DNA of 64,000 nt, taken from contig JAUCBJ010000697.1 in the NCBI GenBank assembly GCA_032718475.1, positions 1 through 64,000 on the forward strand, in the 5' to 3' direction. This DNA comes from Nemertoderma westbladi. Lineage: Eukaryota; Xenacoelomorpha; Nemertodermatida; Nemertodermatidae. Under the pieces are notes generated by a model, which did not search any database, was not told the origin of the DNA, and was given only the letters and a program-made list of their open reading frames with translations. This document shows, in pieces, positions 22,692-35,946 of the stretch. The position numbers and the translations under genes are program-made. Each line of letters opens with the position of its first letter. Within the stretch, counting starts at the first letter, position 1.

Positions 22692-24254
22692 CAATAAAGT
22701 GCTACATTATAGTACAGCTATCATAAAGTGCTACATTATGGTACAGCTATCATAAAGTGCAACATTATGGTACAGCTATAATAAAGTGCTACATTATGGT
22801 ACAGCTATCATAAAGTGCTACATTATGGTACAGCAATCATAAAGTGCTACATTATGGTACAGCTATCATAAAGTGCTACATTATGGTACAGCTATCATAA
22901 AGTGCAACATTATGGTACAGCTATAATAAAGTGCTACATTATGGTACAGCTATCATAAAGTGCTACATTATGGTACAGCTATCATAAAGTGCTACATTAT
23001 GGTACAGCTATCATAAAGTGCTACATTATGGTACATCTATCATAAAGTGCTACATTATGGTACAGCTATCATAAAGTGCTACATTATGGTACAGCTATCA
23101 TAAAGTGCAACACTATGGTACAGCTATAATAAAGTGCTTCATTATGGTACAGCTATCATAAAGTGCAACATTATGGTACAGCTATAATAAAGTGCTACAT
23201 TATGGTACAGCTATCATAAAGTGCTACATTATGGTACAGCTATCATAAAGTGCTACATTATGGTACAGCTATCATAAAGTGCTACATTATGGTACAGCTA
23301 TCATAAAGTGGAACATTATGGTACAGCTATCATGAAGTGCTACATTATGGTACAGCTATCATGAAGTGCTAGATTATGGTGCAGCTACCATAAAGTGCTA
23401 CATTATGGTACAGCTATCATAAAGTGCTACATTATGGTACATCTATCATAAAGTGCTACATTATGGTACAGCTGTCATAAAGTGCAACATTATGGTACAG
23501 CTATCATAAAGTGCTACATTATGGTACAGCTATCATAAAGTGCAACATTATGGTACAGCTATAATAAAGTGCTACATTATGGTACAGCTATCATAAAGTG
23601 CTAGGTGCAGCTACCATAAAGTGCTAGATTATGGTGCAGCTACCATAAAGTGCTAGATTATGGTACAGCTATCATAAAGTGCTACATTATGGTACATCTA
23701 TCATAAAGTGCTACATTATGGTACAGCTATCATAAAGTGCTACATTATGGTACATCTATCATAAAGTGCTACATTATGGTACAGCTATCATAAAGTGCTA
23801 CATTATGGTACAGCTATCATAAAGTGCAACATTATGGTACAGCTATAATAAAGTGCTACATTATGGTACAGCTATCATAAAGTGCTACATTATGGTACAT
23901 CTATCATAAAGTGCTACATTATGGTACATCTATCATAAAGTGCTACATTATGGTACAGCTATCATAAAGTGCAACATTATGGTACAGCTATCATAAAGTG
24001 CTACATTATGGTACAGCTATCATAAAGTGCTACATTATGGTACAGCTATCATGAAGTGCTAGATTATGGTGCAGCTACCATAAAGTGCTAGATTATGGTA
24101 CAGCTATCATAAAGTGCTAGATTATGGTGCAGCTACCATAAAGTGCTACATTATGGTACATCTATCATAAAGTGCTACATTATGGTACAGCTATCATAAA
24201 GTGCAACATTATGGTACAGCTATCATAAAGTGCAACATTATGGCACAGCTATCA
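22692..24254. repeat. 29-bp minisatellite
   Basis: About 54 copies of a 29-bp unit (ATAAAGTGCTACATTATGGT plus ACAGCTATC). Recurrent variants GCAACATT, CTATAATAAAG, ACATCTATC and GCTAGATTATGGTGCAGCTACC occur in repeating combinations, suggesting higher-order duplication. There are no spacers between units. Confidence 0.96.
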
Positions 24255-24368
24255 TGTTATACGTTTACTAAATGTTTATTTTAACACTTCTTTATATCCG
24301 GCGCCTAATATCTACGCTTTACCATCAATGTATTTTAATTGTATTTATTTAATTTGTTTAAATTAGTG

Positions 24369-24631
24369 TTTAAACGGGATCCCGAAAAACTGGTATCCTG
24401 GCCATCCCGAAGTAAATAGTTAAGTAAATTTGTTGAATATCTGATAAATAGTTCCAGCAGAACGGAAATGTTTACCGAATTTTTATGCCACAAAACCATC
24501 CGGTAATCAATTGCAAAAAGATAAAGTGAGAGTTACCCAAATCCCGCCACATATACTATTAACTTTAAGGAATTTAATCCAAAATTGTAATCCCGAACCT
24601 GGAATTCACCAAAAGTATGATCCCGTTTAAA
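24369..24631. mobile_element. Candidate small inverted-repeat element (MITE-like)
   Basis: TTTAAACGGGATC (24369-24381) and its exact reverse complement GATCCCGTTTAAA (24619-24631) bound 263 bp without coding capacity. The repeats begin with TTTAA, so a TTAA target (piggyBac-like) is possible, but no independent target duplication can be shown. Further inward similarity is weak. Confidence 0.35.
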
Positions 24632-24837
24632 GACTAGTTTAACTACTATTTTTGCTGTGCTATACTTGTGTATTAATTGTGTGCCCTTATGATTACTATT
24701 ACACAGTTACATACAAATATGTATGCTATTACATTTTCAACGTTTTAATTTGATAGATTTTTAATGTTGAACTTACGTAATTTGTGGGTCTTAATCGTTT
24801 GAGTGTTAGAATCACACAGAGACAGTAAAATCCACCC

Positions 24838-27800
24838 AGAAACACTCAGTCAGAAACACTCACCCATGGACACTCACCCAGGGACACTCACCCGCAGACA
24901 CTCACCCAGAGACACTCACTGAGAAACAGTCACCCAGGGACACTCCTACAGAAACACTCACCCAGGGACACTCACCTTGGGACACTCACCTTGGGACACT
25001 CATCCAGGGCACTCACTGAGAAACACTGACACTCATACAGGGACACTCACATTGGGACACTCAACCAGGGACACTCACCTTGGGGCACTCACCTTGGGAC
25101 ACTCACCTTGGGACACTCATCCAGGACATTCACTGAGAAACACTGACATTCAACCAGGGACACTCACCTTGGGACACTCATCCAGGGCATTTACGGAGAA
25201 ACACTGACACTCAACCAGGGACACTCACTCAGAGACACTCACCCAGAGAAACTCACCCAGAGAAACTCACCCAGAGACACTCACCTAGAGAAACACTCAC
25301 CTAGAGAAACTCACCCAGAGACACTCACCTAGAGAAACTCACGCAGAGATATTCACCCGGGGACACTAACCCAGGGACACTCACCTAGAGACACTCACCC
25401 AGGGACACTCACCCGTGACATTCACCTGGAGAAACTCACCCAGAGACACTCACCCAGAGACATTCACCTAGAGAAACTCACCCAGAGACACTCACCTAGA
25501 GAAACTCACCCAGAGACACTCACCCATGATGGATACTCACCAGGGACACTCACCCATGGACACTCACCCAGAGACACTCACCCAGGGACATTCACCTAGA
25601 GAAACTCACCCAGAGACACTCACCTAGAGAAACTCACCCAGAGACACTCACCCATGGATGGATACTCACCCGGGGACACTCACCCAGGGACACTTACGCA
25701 GAGACACTAACCCAGGGACATTCACCAATAGAAACTCACCCAGAGACACTCACCTAGAGAAACTCACCCAGAGACACTCACCCATGGATGGATACTCCCC
25801 CGGGGACACTTCACCCAAGGACACTCACGCAGAGACACTCACCCAGGGACATTCACCAATAGAAACTCACCTAGAGACAGTCACCTAGAGAAACTCACTT
25901 AGAGACACTCACCCAGGGACACACACCCATGGACATTCACCTAGAGAAACTCACCCAGAGACACTCACCTAGAAAGGTCACCCAGAGACACTTACCCATG
26001 GACACTCATCCAGGGACACTCACACCCATGGATGCTCACCCTGGGACTCTCACCCGGAGACACTCACCTAGATAAACTCTCCCAGGAACACTCACCCAGA
26101 GACACTCACCCAGGGACACTCATCCAGGAACACTCACCCAGGGACATTCACCTAGAGACTCTCACCCATGGATACTCACCCAGGGACTCTCACCCAGAGA
26201 CACTCACCCTGGGACACTCACCCAGAGACACTCACCCATGCACACTCACATAGAGACACTCACCTAAAACACTCACCCAGGGACACTCACCCAGAGTCAG
26301 TCACCCAGGACAGTAGTCACCCAGAGACACTCACCCATGGGATACACACTCAGATACACTCACCCAGGGACACTCACCCAGAGACAGTCACCCAGAGGCA
26401 GTCACGCAGAGACACTCACCCAGAGACACTCGCCCAGGGACATTTACCTAGAGACACTCACCCAGGGACACTCACCCAGAGACACTCACCCAGGGACACT
26501 CACCCAGAGACACTCACCCATGGACACTCACCCAGAGACACTCACCCATGATGGATACTCACCAGGGACACTCACCCAGGGACACTCACGCAGAGACACT
26601 CACCCAGGGACATTCACCAATAGAAACTCACCTAGAGACAGTCACCTAGAGAAACTCACTTAGAGACACTCACCCAGGGACACACACCCATGGACATTCA
26701 CCTAGAGAAACTCACCCAGAGACACTCACCTAGAGACACTCACCCAGGGACATTCACCTAGAGAAACTCACCCAGAGACACTCACCTAGAGAAACTCACC
26801 CAGAGACACTCACCCATGGATGGATACTCACCCGGGGACACTCACCCAGGGACACTTACGCAGAGACACTAACCCAGGGACATTCACCAATAGAAACTCA
26901 CCCAGAGACACTCACCTAGAGAAACTCACCCAGAGACACTCACCCATGGATGGATACTCCCCCGGGAACACTTCACCCAAGGACACTCACGCAGAGACAC
27001 TCACCCAGGGACATTCACCAATAGAAACTCACCTAGAGACAGTCACCTAGAGAAACTCACTTAGAGACACTCACCCAGGGACACACACCCATGGACATTC
27101 ACCTAGAGAAACTCACCCAGAGACACTCACCTAGAAAGGTCACCCAGAGACACTTACCCATGGACACTCATCCAGGGACACTCACACCCATGGATGCTCA
27201 CCCTGGGACTCTCACCCGGAGACACTCACCTAGATAAACTCACCCAGAGACACTCTCCCAGGAACACTCACCCAGAGACACTCACCCAGAGACACTCATC
27301 CAGGAACACTACCCAGGGACATTCACCTAGAGACTCTCACCCATGGATACTCACCCAGGGACTCTCAACCAGAGACACTCACCCAGAGACACTCACCCTG
27401 GGACACTCACCCAGAGACACTCACCCATGCACACTCACATAGAGACACTCACCTAAAACACTCACCCAGGGACACTCACCCAGAGTCAGTCACCCAGGAC
27501 AGTAGTCACCCAGAGACACTCACCCATGGGATACACACTCAGATACACTCACCCAGGGACACTCACCCAGAGACAGTCACCCAGAGGCAGTCACGCAGAG
27601 ACACTCACCCAGAGATACTCACCCAGGGACATTTACCTAGAGACACTCACCCATGGATACTAACCCAGGGACACTCACCTAGAGAAACTCACGCATGGAT
27701 ACTAACCCAGGGACTCTCACCCAGAGACACTCACCCAGGGACACTCACCCAGAGACACTCACCCATGGACACTCACCCAGAGACACTCACCTAGAACACT

Positions 27801-28140
27801 CACCCAGGGACACTAACCCAGGGACACTCACCCAGGAACACTCACCCAGGGACACTCACCCAGAGACACTCACCTAGAACACTCACCCAGGGACACTAAC
27901 CCAGGGACACTAACCCAGGGACACTCACCCATGGATACTAACCCAGGGACACTCACCTAGAGAAACTCACGCATGGATACTAACCCAGGGACTCTCACCC
28001 AGAGACACTCACCCAGGTACACTCACCCAGAGACAATCACCCAGGGTCAGTCACCCAGAGACATTCACCTAGAGACACTCACCCATGTATACTCACCCAG
28101 GGACACTCACCTAGAGACACTCACCCATGGATACTAACCC
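24838..28140. repeat. 14-bp minisatellite with higher-order duplication
   Basis: Over 200 diverged units of the type GACACTCACCCAGA. A large block is repeated: the run starting with CATGGATGGATACTCACCCG at about 25,653 returns at about 26,815 (period 1,162 bp), while CCCATGGGATACACACTCAG at 26,334 returns at 27,523 (1,189 bp), a difference of two 14-bp units. Short open frames here are artefacts of the repeat. Confidence 0.95.
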
Positions 28141-28357
28141 AGAGCCTGGCCTTGTGTTAGACTATACAATGGTGTTAGTATCCATTGATAAAATATGTTG
28201 TCGCATTATTGGTAATTAATTAATTAACACTATTATAAATATAGATACAATTAAAATCCATTAAATAAATTAGGCCTAACCCTACACCATAATCACATTG
28301 AAAAGTTCAGTGACTTTCTAGAACATTTAGTCCCCGGGGTCTTTAACAACTGATATT

Positions 28358-28488
28358 CTAGAATATTTCTTCTCTTTTTCGCTCCACATTTTTCTCCTTC
28401 CATTGTTCCGCCTCCTCCAACTTCTCACTAAACCAACGTCTTTCTCTCTTTAGATTATCGGCTACAAAAGCTTCTGCTTTTCTTCTCA
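28358..28488 (-). CDS. Candidate terminal coding exon, unknown gene
   Basis: On the minus strand a good acceptor (pyrimidine-rich TTATTTTCTTTCACTCCAG) is followed by an open frame of 42 codons and a TAG stop (28358-28360). The product is strongly helical and charged: RRKAEAFVADNLKRERRW, then EKLEEAEQWKEKNVERKR. Codon use and charge pattern look like real protein, unlike the satellites. An in-frame TAG-TGA lies just upstream of the acceptor, so it must be spliced if real. No family recognised. Exactly repeated at 35753-35883 by the segmental duplication. Upstream exons would lie at higher coordinates, beyond the 39-bp satellite. The alternative is chance openness. Confidence 0.35.
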
Positions 28489-28551
28489 CTGGAGTGAAAG
28501 AAAATAACACTTTTCACTAAAAGAGAAGTATTATTATTCGTAATAATATTA

Positions 28552-31500
28552 TTATTACTAAGTTACTAAGCCTACTAACCACTCCTAGTCTTAATACTAA
28601 GTTACTAAGCCTACTAACCACTCCTATTCTTATTACTAAGTTAATAAGCCTACTAACCACTCCTATTCTTATTACTAAGTTACTAAGCCTACTAACCACT
28701 CCTAGTCTTATTACTAAGTTACTAAGCCTACTAACCACTCCTATTCTTATTACTAAGTTACTAAGCCTACTAACCATTCCTAGTCTTTTTACTAAGTTAC
28801 TAAGCCTACTAACCACTCATATTCTTATTACTAAGTTACTAAGCCTACTAACCATTCCTAGTCTTATTACTAAGTTACTAAGCCTACTAACCACACCTCG
28901 TCGTATTACTAAGTTAATAAGCCTACTAACCACTCCTAGTCTTATTACTAAGTTACTAAGCCTACTAACCACTCATATTCTTATTACTAAGTTAATAAGC
29001 CTACTAACCACTCCTAGTCTCATTACTAAGTTACTAAGCCTACTAACCACACCTCGTCGTATTACTAAGTTAATAAGCCTACTAACCACTCCTAGTCTTA
29101 TTACTTAGTTACTAAGCCTACTAACCACTCATATTCTTATTACTAAGTTACTAAGCCTACTAACCACTCCTAGTCTTATTACTAAGTTACTAAGCCTACT
29201 AACCACTCCTATTCTTATTACTAAGTTACTAAGCCTACTAACCATTCCTAGTCTTATTACTAAGTTACTAAGCCTACTAACCACACCTCGTCGTATTACT
29301 AAGTTACTAATCCTACTAACCACACCTCGTCGTATTACTAAGTTAATAAGCCTACTAACCACTCCTAATCTTATTACTAAGTTACTAAGCCTACTAACCA
29401 CTCATATTCTTATTACTAAGTTACTAAGCCTACTAACCATTCCTAGTCTTATTACTAAGTTACTAAGCCTACTAACCACTCCTCGTCGTATTACTAAGTT
29501 ACTAAACCTACTGACCACTCCTATTCTTATTACTAAGTTACTAAGCCTACTAACCACTCCTAGTCTTATTACTAAGTTACTAAGCCTACTAACCACACCT
29601 CGTCGTATTACTAAGTTAATAAGCCTACTAACCACTCCTAGTCTTATTACTAAGTTACTAAGCCTACTAAGCACTCCTAGTCTTATTACTAAGTTACTAA
29701 GCCTACTAACCACACCTCGTCGTATCACTAAGTTAATAAGCCTACTAACCACTCCTAGTCTTATTACTAAGTTACTAAGCCTACTAACCACTCCTAGTCT
29801 TATTACTAAGTTACTAAGCCTACTAACCACTCATAGTCTTATTACTAAGTTACTAAGCCTACTAACCAATCCTTGACTTATTACTAAGTTACTAAGCCTA
29901 CTAACCACTCCTAGTCTTATTACTAAGTTACTAAGCCTACTAACCATTCCTAGTCTTATTACTAAGTTACTAAGCCTACTAACCACTCCTAGTCTTATTA
30001 CCAAGTTACTAAGCCTACTAACCACTCCTAGTCTTATTACTAAGTTACTAAGCCTACTAACCACTCCTAGTCTTATTACTAAGTTACTAAGCCTACTAAC
30101 CACTCCTAGTCTTATTACTAAGTTACTAAGCGTACTAACCACTCCTAGTCTTATTAATAAGTTACTAAGCCTACTAACCACTCCTATTCTTATTACTAAG
30201 TTACTAAGCCTACTAACCACTCCTAGTCTTATTACTAAGTTACTAAGCCTACTAACCACTCCTAGTCTTATTACTAAGTTACTAAGCCTACTAACCACTC
30301 CTAGTCTTATTACTAAGTTACTAAGCCTACTAACCACTCCTAGTCTTATTACTAAGTTACTAAGCCTACCAACCACTCCTAGTCTTATTACTAAGTTACT
30401 AAGCCTACTAACCATTCCTAGTCTTATTACTAAGTTACTAAATCCTACTAACCACTCCTCGTCGTATTACTAAGTTACTAAGCCTACTAACCACTCCTAG
30501 TCTTATTACTAAGTTACTAAGCCTACTAACCACTCCTATTCTTATTACAAAGTTACTAAACCTACTAACCACTCCTATTCTTATTACTAAGTTACTAAGC
30601 CTACTAACCATTCCTAGTCTTATTACTAAGTTACTAAGCGTACTAACCACTCCTAGTCTTATTAATAAGTTACTAAGCCTACTAACCACTCCTAGTCTTA
30701 GTACTAAGTTACTAAGCCTACTAACCACTCCTAGTCTTATTACTAAGTTACTAAGCGTACTAACCACTCCTAGTCTTATTAATAAGTTACTAAGCGTACT
30801 AACCACTCCTAGTCTTATTAATAAGTTACTAAGCCTACTAACCACTCCTAGTCTTATTACTAAGTTACTAAGCCTACTAACCACTCCTAGTCTTATTACT
30901 AAGTTACTAAGCCTACTAACCACTCCTAGTCTTATTACTAAGTTACTAAGCCTACTAACCACTCCTAGTCTTATTACTAAGTTACTAAGCCTACCAACCA
31001 CTCCTAGTCTTATTACTAAGTTACTAAGCCTACTAACCATTCCAAGTCTTATTACTAAGTTACTAAATCCTACTAACCACTCCTCGTCGTATTACTAAGT
31101 TACTAAGCCTACTAACCACTCCTAGTCTTATTACTAAGTTACTAAGCCTACTAACCACTCCTATTCTTATTACTAAGTTACTAAACCTACTAACCACTCC
31201 TATTCTTATTACTAAGTTACTAAGCCTACTAACCATTCCTAGTCGTATTACTAAGTTACTAAGCCTACTAACCACACCTCGTCGTAATACTAAGTTAATA
31301 AGCCTACTAACCATTCCTTGTCTTATTACTAAGTTACTAAGCCTACTAACCAATCCTTGTCTTATAGGGAGTTGTGGCGGCGCAATTTTGTTGACAAGCC
31401 GGCACAGCATTCTTAAAAATGCAGCTGCAATGCAGCATGCCGATCCTAGTAGTAGTCTTATTACTAAGTTAATAAGCATACTAACCACTCCTAGTCTTAT

Positions 31501-32063
31501 TACTAAGTTAATAAGCATACTAACCACTCCTAGTCTTATTACTAAGTTACTAAGCCTACTAACCACTCCTAGTCTTATTACTAAGTTACTAAGCCTACTA
31601 ACCACACCTCGTCGTAATACTAAGTTAATAAGCCTACTAACCACTCCTAGTCTTATTACTAAGTTACTAAGCCTACTCACCACTCCTAGTCTTATTACTA
31701 AGTTACTAAGCCCACTAACCACTCCTAGTCTTATTACTAAGTTACTAAGCCTACTAACCACTCCTAGTCTTATTACTAAGTTACTAAGCCTACTAACCAC
31801 TCCTAGTCTTATTACTAAGTTACTAAGCCTACTAACCACACCTAGTCTTATTACTAAGTTACTAAGCCTACTCACCACTCCTAGTCTTATTACTAAGTTA
31901 CTAAGCCTACTAACCACTCCTAGTCTTATTACTAAGTTACTAAGCCTACTAACCACTCCTAGTCTTATTACTAAGTTACTAAGCCTACTAACCACTCCTA
32001 GTCTTATTACTAAGTTACTAAGCCTACTAACCACACCTCGTCGTAATACTAAGTTAATAAGCC
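28552..32063. repeat. 39-bp satellite, array 1
   Basis: About 88 copies of a 39-bp unit (CTAACCACTCCTAGTCTTAT plus TACTAAGTTACTAAGCCTA). Common variants are CCTATTC, CACCTCGTCGTA, GTTAATAAG and CTCATATTC. 39 is 13 codons, and on the minus strand one frame is stop-free in most units, giving arrays of LGVVSRLSNLVIR; frames break at variant units. Interrupted at 31366-31454 by a LINE fragment. Confidence 0.97.
31366..31454 (+). mobile_element. Very short 5'-truncated RTE-like LINE insertion in satellite
   Basis: 89 bp matching 10906-10998 (AGGGAGTTGTGGCGGCGCAA, then ATGCAGCATGCCGATCCTAG) and ending in TAG repeats. Flanked by GTCTTAT at 31359-31365 and 31455-31461. The corresponding place in the duplicated unit (40,195-40,210) reads uninterrupted CTTGTCTTATTACTAAG, an empty site. 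Insertion therefore postdates the segmental duplication. Confidence 0.93.
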
Positions 32064-33651
32064 TGTTCGCGGTATTTCAACTTTCCATAACGCGAGTTGA
32101 ATATTTTTGTATTTTATTAAAATTGATTATTCCGATATTACTACTGGGTGCGGGACCATGGGTTTTGGGCACATTCATTAAACTGGGGGCGATTTATGGG
32201 CGAACTTTGGGGCAACTTACAGGGTACGGGAATAATTTCATAGTTATAAGGGCCAGGGGGGATGGAAAATGCAAGCAGTATTCAGGTTAGCCTGAGTACT
32301 ATTAGGCCCTGGCCAACTTCCTGCTGCCTGTAGGGGTGGATTTGGTAATGCGCCAGGCCTAAAGGACAAGGACTGCCCTTAGCGGTCCCTGGCCAACAGC
32401 AGCCATTACGAGACTGAAAAGAACTCGGACCGCTGACTGCTTGTGTCAGGGATTTGCGACGAGAAACGACGGCCCCTTAGTAGCCAAGCCGTTCTGGTTC
32501 TCGATGATCGAACCCTTCGGGGTTCGTGAGGGGTGGAGCGGACACGCGAACGGGTGGCCAACTAACGACTGCCCCCTGAGCTAAGCCGTACTGGTTCTCG
32601 ATGACCGATCCCTTCGGGGTTCGTGAGGGGTGGGACGGACATGCGAAAGGGCTGGCCACAGGACGGGTTCGACGAGGACTGCCCTTAGCGGTCTCTAGTC
32701 AACGGCAGCTATTACGAGACTGAAAAGAACTCGGAACGCTGACTGCTTGTGTCAGGGATTTGCGACGGGAAACGACAGCCCCTTAGTAGCCAAGCCGTTC
32801 TGGTTCTCGATGATCGAACCCTTCGGGGTTCGTGAGGGGTGGAGCGGACACGCGAACGGGTGGCCGACTAACGACTGCCCCCTGAGCTAAGCCGTACTGG
32901 TTCTCGATGACCGATCCCTTCGGGGTTTGCGAGGGGTGGGACGGACATGCGAAAGGGCTGGCCACAGGACGGGTTCGACGAGGACTGCCCTTAGCGGTCT
33001 CTGGTCAACGGCAGCTATTACGAGACTGAAAAGAACTCGGAACGCTGACTGCTTGTACCGGGATCTGCGACGGGAACCGACGACAGACCCCTTAGCCAAG
33101 CCGTACTGGTTCTCGATGATCGTTCCCTTCGGGGTTTGTGAGGGGTGGAACGGACACGCGATGGGGTCGAAAGACAAAGGACTAGACTCTACTGGCCTAC
33201 CGACTGTTCGGAGCAGTTTCTCGGCTGCCGAAGCGACTACGAGCCTGAAAGGGACTCGGAAAGCCTAGGTGGTTGGGTTTCTGCGATGAACCGACGGACC
33301 CCTAGCCAAGCCGTTCTGGTTCTCGATGATCGTTCCCTTCGGGGTTCGTGAGGGGTGGAACGGACACGCGAACGGGTCCACCGACACGACAGACTCCTAG
33401 CTAAGCCGTACTGGTTCTCGATGACCGATCCCTTCGGGGTTCGAGAGGGGCGGTACGGATACGCGACAGAGTCTACCGACTGGACCGACCCTTAGCCAAG
33501 CCGTGCTGGTTCTCGATGATCGTTCCCTTCGGGGTTCGTGAGGGGTGGAACGGACACGCGACAGGGTCGACCGACACCGACACTACGGCACTAAGACTAG
33601 GACCGAGGGAAAATCTGGGGAACATTAGGTAGGCTAAAATCTGAGCGAACA
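32064..33651 (+). repeat. LTR, copy A
   Basis: 1,588 bp, TGTTCGC at the left end and GCGAACA at the right. Same internal organisation as the LTR at 40808, one G shorter in a G run near 32258. Confidence 0.8.
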
Positions 33652-35525
33652 GTGGGTAATTAAATAATATACTGTAGGGATTTATATTGTCGTGTATAAT
33701 TATTGTGAATATTTGGTGTATATTGATTTGGGGAAGCCCAAAATTATTCTCAATCAGGGTTCAACAGGGTTCAATATTGTTGACCAGGTTCAACAGAGTT
33801 CAGTTACATTAAAGAGTATATCCAACTAATGCAGCTTTTTCTCAACCGCAACCCTGCATCTCAGAAATCATTCCTTCTCCAAAATCAATATCCGGTGACT
33901 GGCCGGGGCTCAGTGGTCTGTAAAGTCACGTCTCCAGCATCGGCGTTTTTCCCCCCTGGTGTTGGGATAACGGCAACAAAATTAAGAATAATTAATGCGG
34001 TTAATTTTGACAGGGTGTCAAAATTAAGAATAATTACGGTCAACTTCAACTGGTGGAAGTTGAGAATCCTTCAATACTCTTCAAAAACTCTCTACGTGCT
34101 TGCCAGCACCCACTACGAGGAAACTCTGGTATTTGAGTTGAGACGAAGTCGTGGTTTAATTAATCAACAAACTCGATCTAACCAACTCGTAGTCGGCAGA
34201 TCACATATTTGGAGAGTTGTTAAGAGGGAATGGAAGTATCGATCACACCCATTGATATAATCCAAGTTGAGCCAGGAATCTGGCACGTCGAAGTTGAAGT
34301 ACAAGGAACGAACGTCGGACGATTCAGGATTACCGTTCGGGTGGTCCAAGCTGAGTACAATACCTACGAGGAACTGTTTTATGACATCGCGTATCTAGCT
34401 ATCGACGAGGTGTTACAATGACGACAAATAACGTATCCGATACCGACGAGATGGATCACCACACAGACTCGGAAGCCGACGAGGTACCAAACGTCAAGAA
34501 CATGACCCGTCGGCTAGGGGCTCTCAAAGGCGGAGTAACCCGAGCGTATCAACGGATGGAGAAACAACTCAAGGGAGTCAAAAACCCCCTCAATGAGGTA
34601 CAAACTCAGCTCCAAAGTATCCGAAATATCCTACAGCGGTACGAAAGAATGATACAGGCGTACCAAGAGCTCGTTCCCTCCACTGATCAGGAAAACTACC
34701 CCAAGTTGGAAGAACACGTTGTACATCTAGATGGGTTCCGCAAACAACACCGGAGGACCCTCAGCCTTGTGAGAGGCTATGAAGAACAGTATTACAAGAG
34801 GGCTGAAAGAACAGACGCGGAATCAGTACGATCCTCCAGCATCAGGACAGCAGTACATCGAAAGAGAACGGGGTCCGCTAGAAATCAGCACTCCAGCGCT
34901 AGGAGCGAGATATCCGGCTCAGCGCACAGTTCTCAAGGGGGGCCGCCACTCCGAGACCAACTGCGAGAACGGAAGGCATTAGCCCTCAAAGCTCGGATGG
35001 AAGATGAGTATATTCAACTGCAAGCCGAGCAAGATATATTAGCCGCCGAAATGCAAAAACGGGAGGCCGAACAAGAGGTCGAACGGCGGGCCGAGCAACA
35101 TAGACAGGAGGCTGAACAACGTGAACGAGAGGCCAGACAAGAGATCGAACAACGTAAATGGGAAGCAGAAATGCGTAAACAACACGCCGAGGCCCAAGCA
35201 ATTCTCACCCACAAAAAGAATGCGGATATTGCGAAACTCGCGGAATACGAAGCCGCACTTATAGAACGAGATATTCAACTATACGAGGACTGGGAAAGGG
35301 ATATAGATCAGGAATATGAACCAATCCCGGTACCGGAATTAGAGAAGTCACTTTCACCAACAGCGGCGAAACTTCCGAAACCCGAGATCCCGCCTACCAT
35401 ACAGTCTACCTTATCGGCACAAGCACCGGTGTTCCATCTCCCACCGGTTACGCTTAAAAATGAGGAACCGTATTTCCCATCCAACCCCACAGCAACGAGT
35501 GTACCCAAGTACGAGCCTGAAAGGG
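32064..35525 (+). mobile_element. BEL/Pao element, copy A (5' part only)
   Basis: Duplicate of the 5' part of the element at 40,808: LTR, leader ORFs (33829-34260 and 34230-34421) and gag up to codon 369, where the segmental-duplication junction cuts it. It arose by duplication of DNA, not by its own transposition, because its left flank is the same satellite edge (AATAAGCC) as in the second unit. Confidence 0.9.
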
Positions 35526-35614
35526 ATACTAACCCAGAGCCTGGCCTTGTGTTAGACTATACAATGGTGTTAGTATCCATTGATAAAATATGTTGTCGCA
35601 TTATTGGTAATTAA
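34418..35614 (+). pseudogene. Truncated gag of copy A, fused to minisatellite and spacer sequence
   Basis: The first 369 codons equal those of the 43163 ORF (coiled coils and the Glu/Arg/Gln-rich stretch). After the duplication junction at 35525 the frame reads about 29 codons of foreign sequence (minisatellite end and spacer) before a stop at 35614. The DUF1759, zinc-knuckle and protease parts are absent. Confidence 0.85.
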
Positions 35615-35752
35615 TTAATTAACACTATTATAAATATAGATACAATTAAAATCCATTAAATAAATTAGGCCTAACCCTACACCATAATCACATTGAAAAG
35701 TTCAGTGACTTTCTAGAACATTTAGTCCCCGGGGTCTTTAACAACTGATATT

Positions 35753-35883
35753 CTAGAATATTTCTTCTCTTTTTCGCTCCACATTTTTCTCCTTCCATTG
35801 TTCCGCCTCCTCCAACTTCTCACTAAACCAACGTCTTTCTCTCTTTAGATTATCGGCTACAAAAGCTTCTGCTTTTCTTCTCA
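35753..35883 (-). CDS. Duplicate of the candidate terminal exon
   Basis: Identical copy of 28358-28488, including acceptor and stop codon, carried by the second unit of the segmental duplication (offset 7,395). Same reservations on its being a real exon. Confidence 0.3.
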
Positions 35884-35946
35884 CTGGAGTGAAAGAAAAT
35901 AACACTTTTCACTAAAAGAGAAGTATTATTATTCGTAATAATATTA

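Noticed and set aside
22692-24254. CRISPR-like array with 29-bp repeats
   Set aside because: Units are directly contiguous with no unique spacers, and the genome is eukaryotic.
24977-27877. Several THPGTLTQRHSPRD-type ORFs
   Set aside because: Reading frames of the 14-bp minisatellite; the three-unit period of 42 bp gives 14-residue repeats.
32477-33177. Minus-strand ORFs starting MASPFACPSHPS in each LTR
   Set aside because: They repeat with the LTR hairpin units, overlap each other in register with the repeats and lie antisense to the element.
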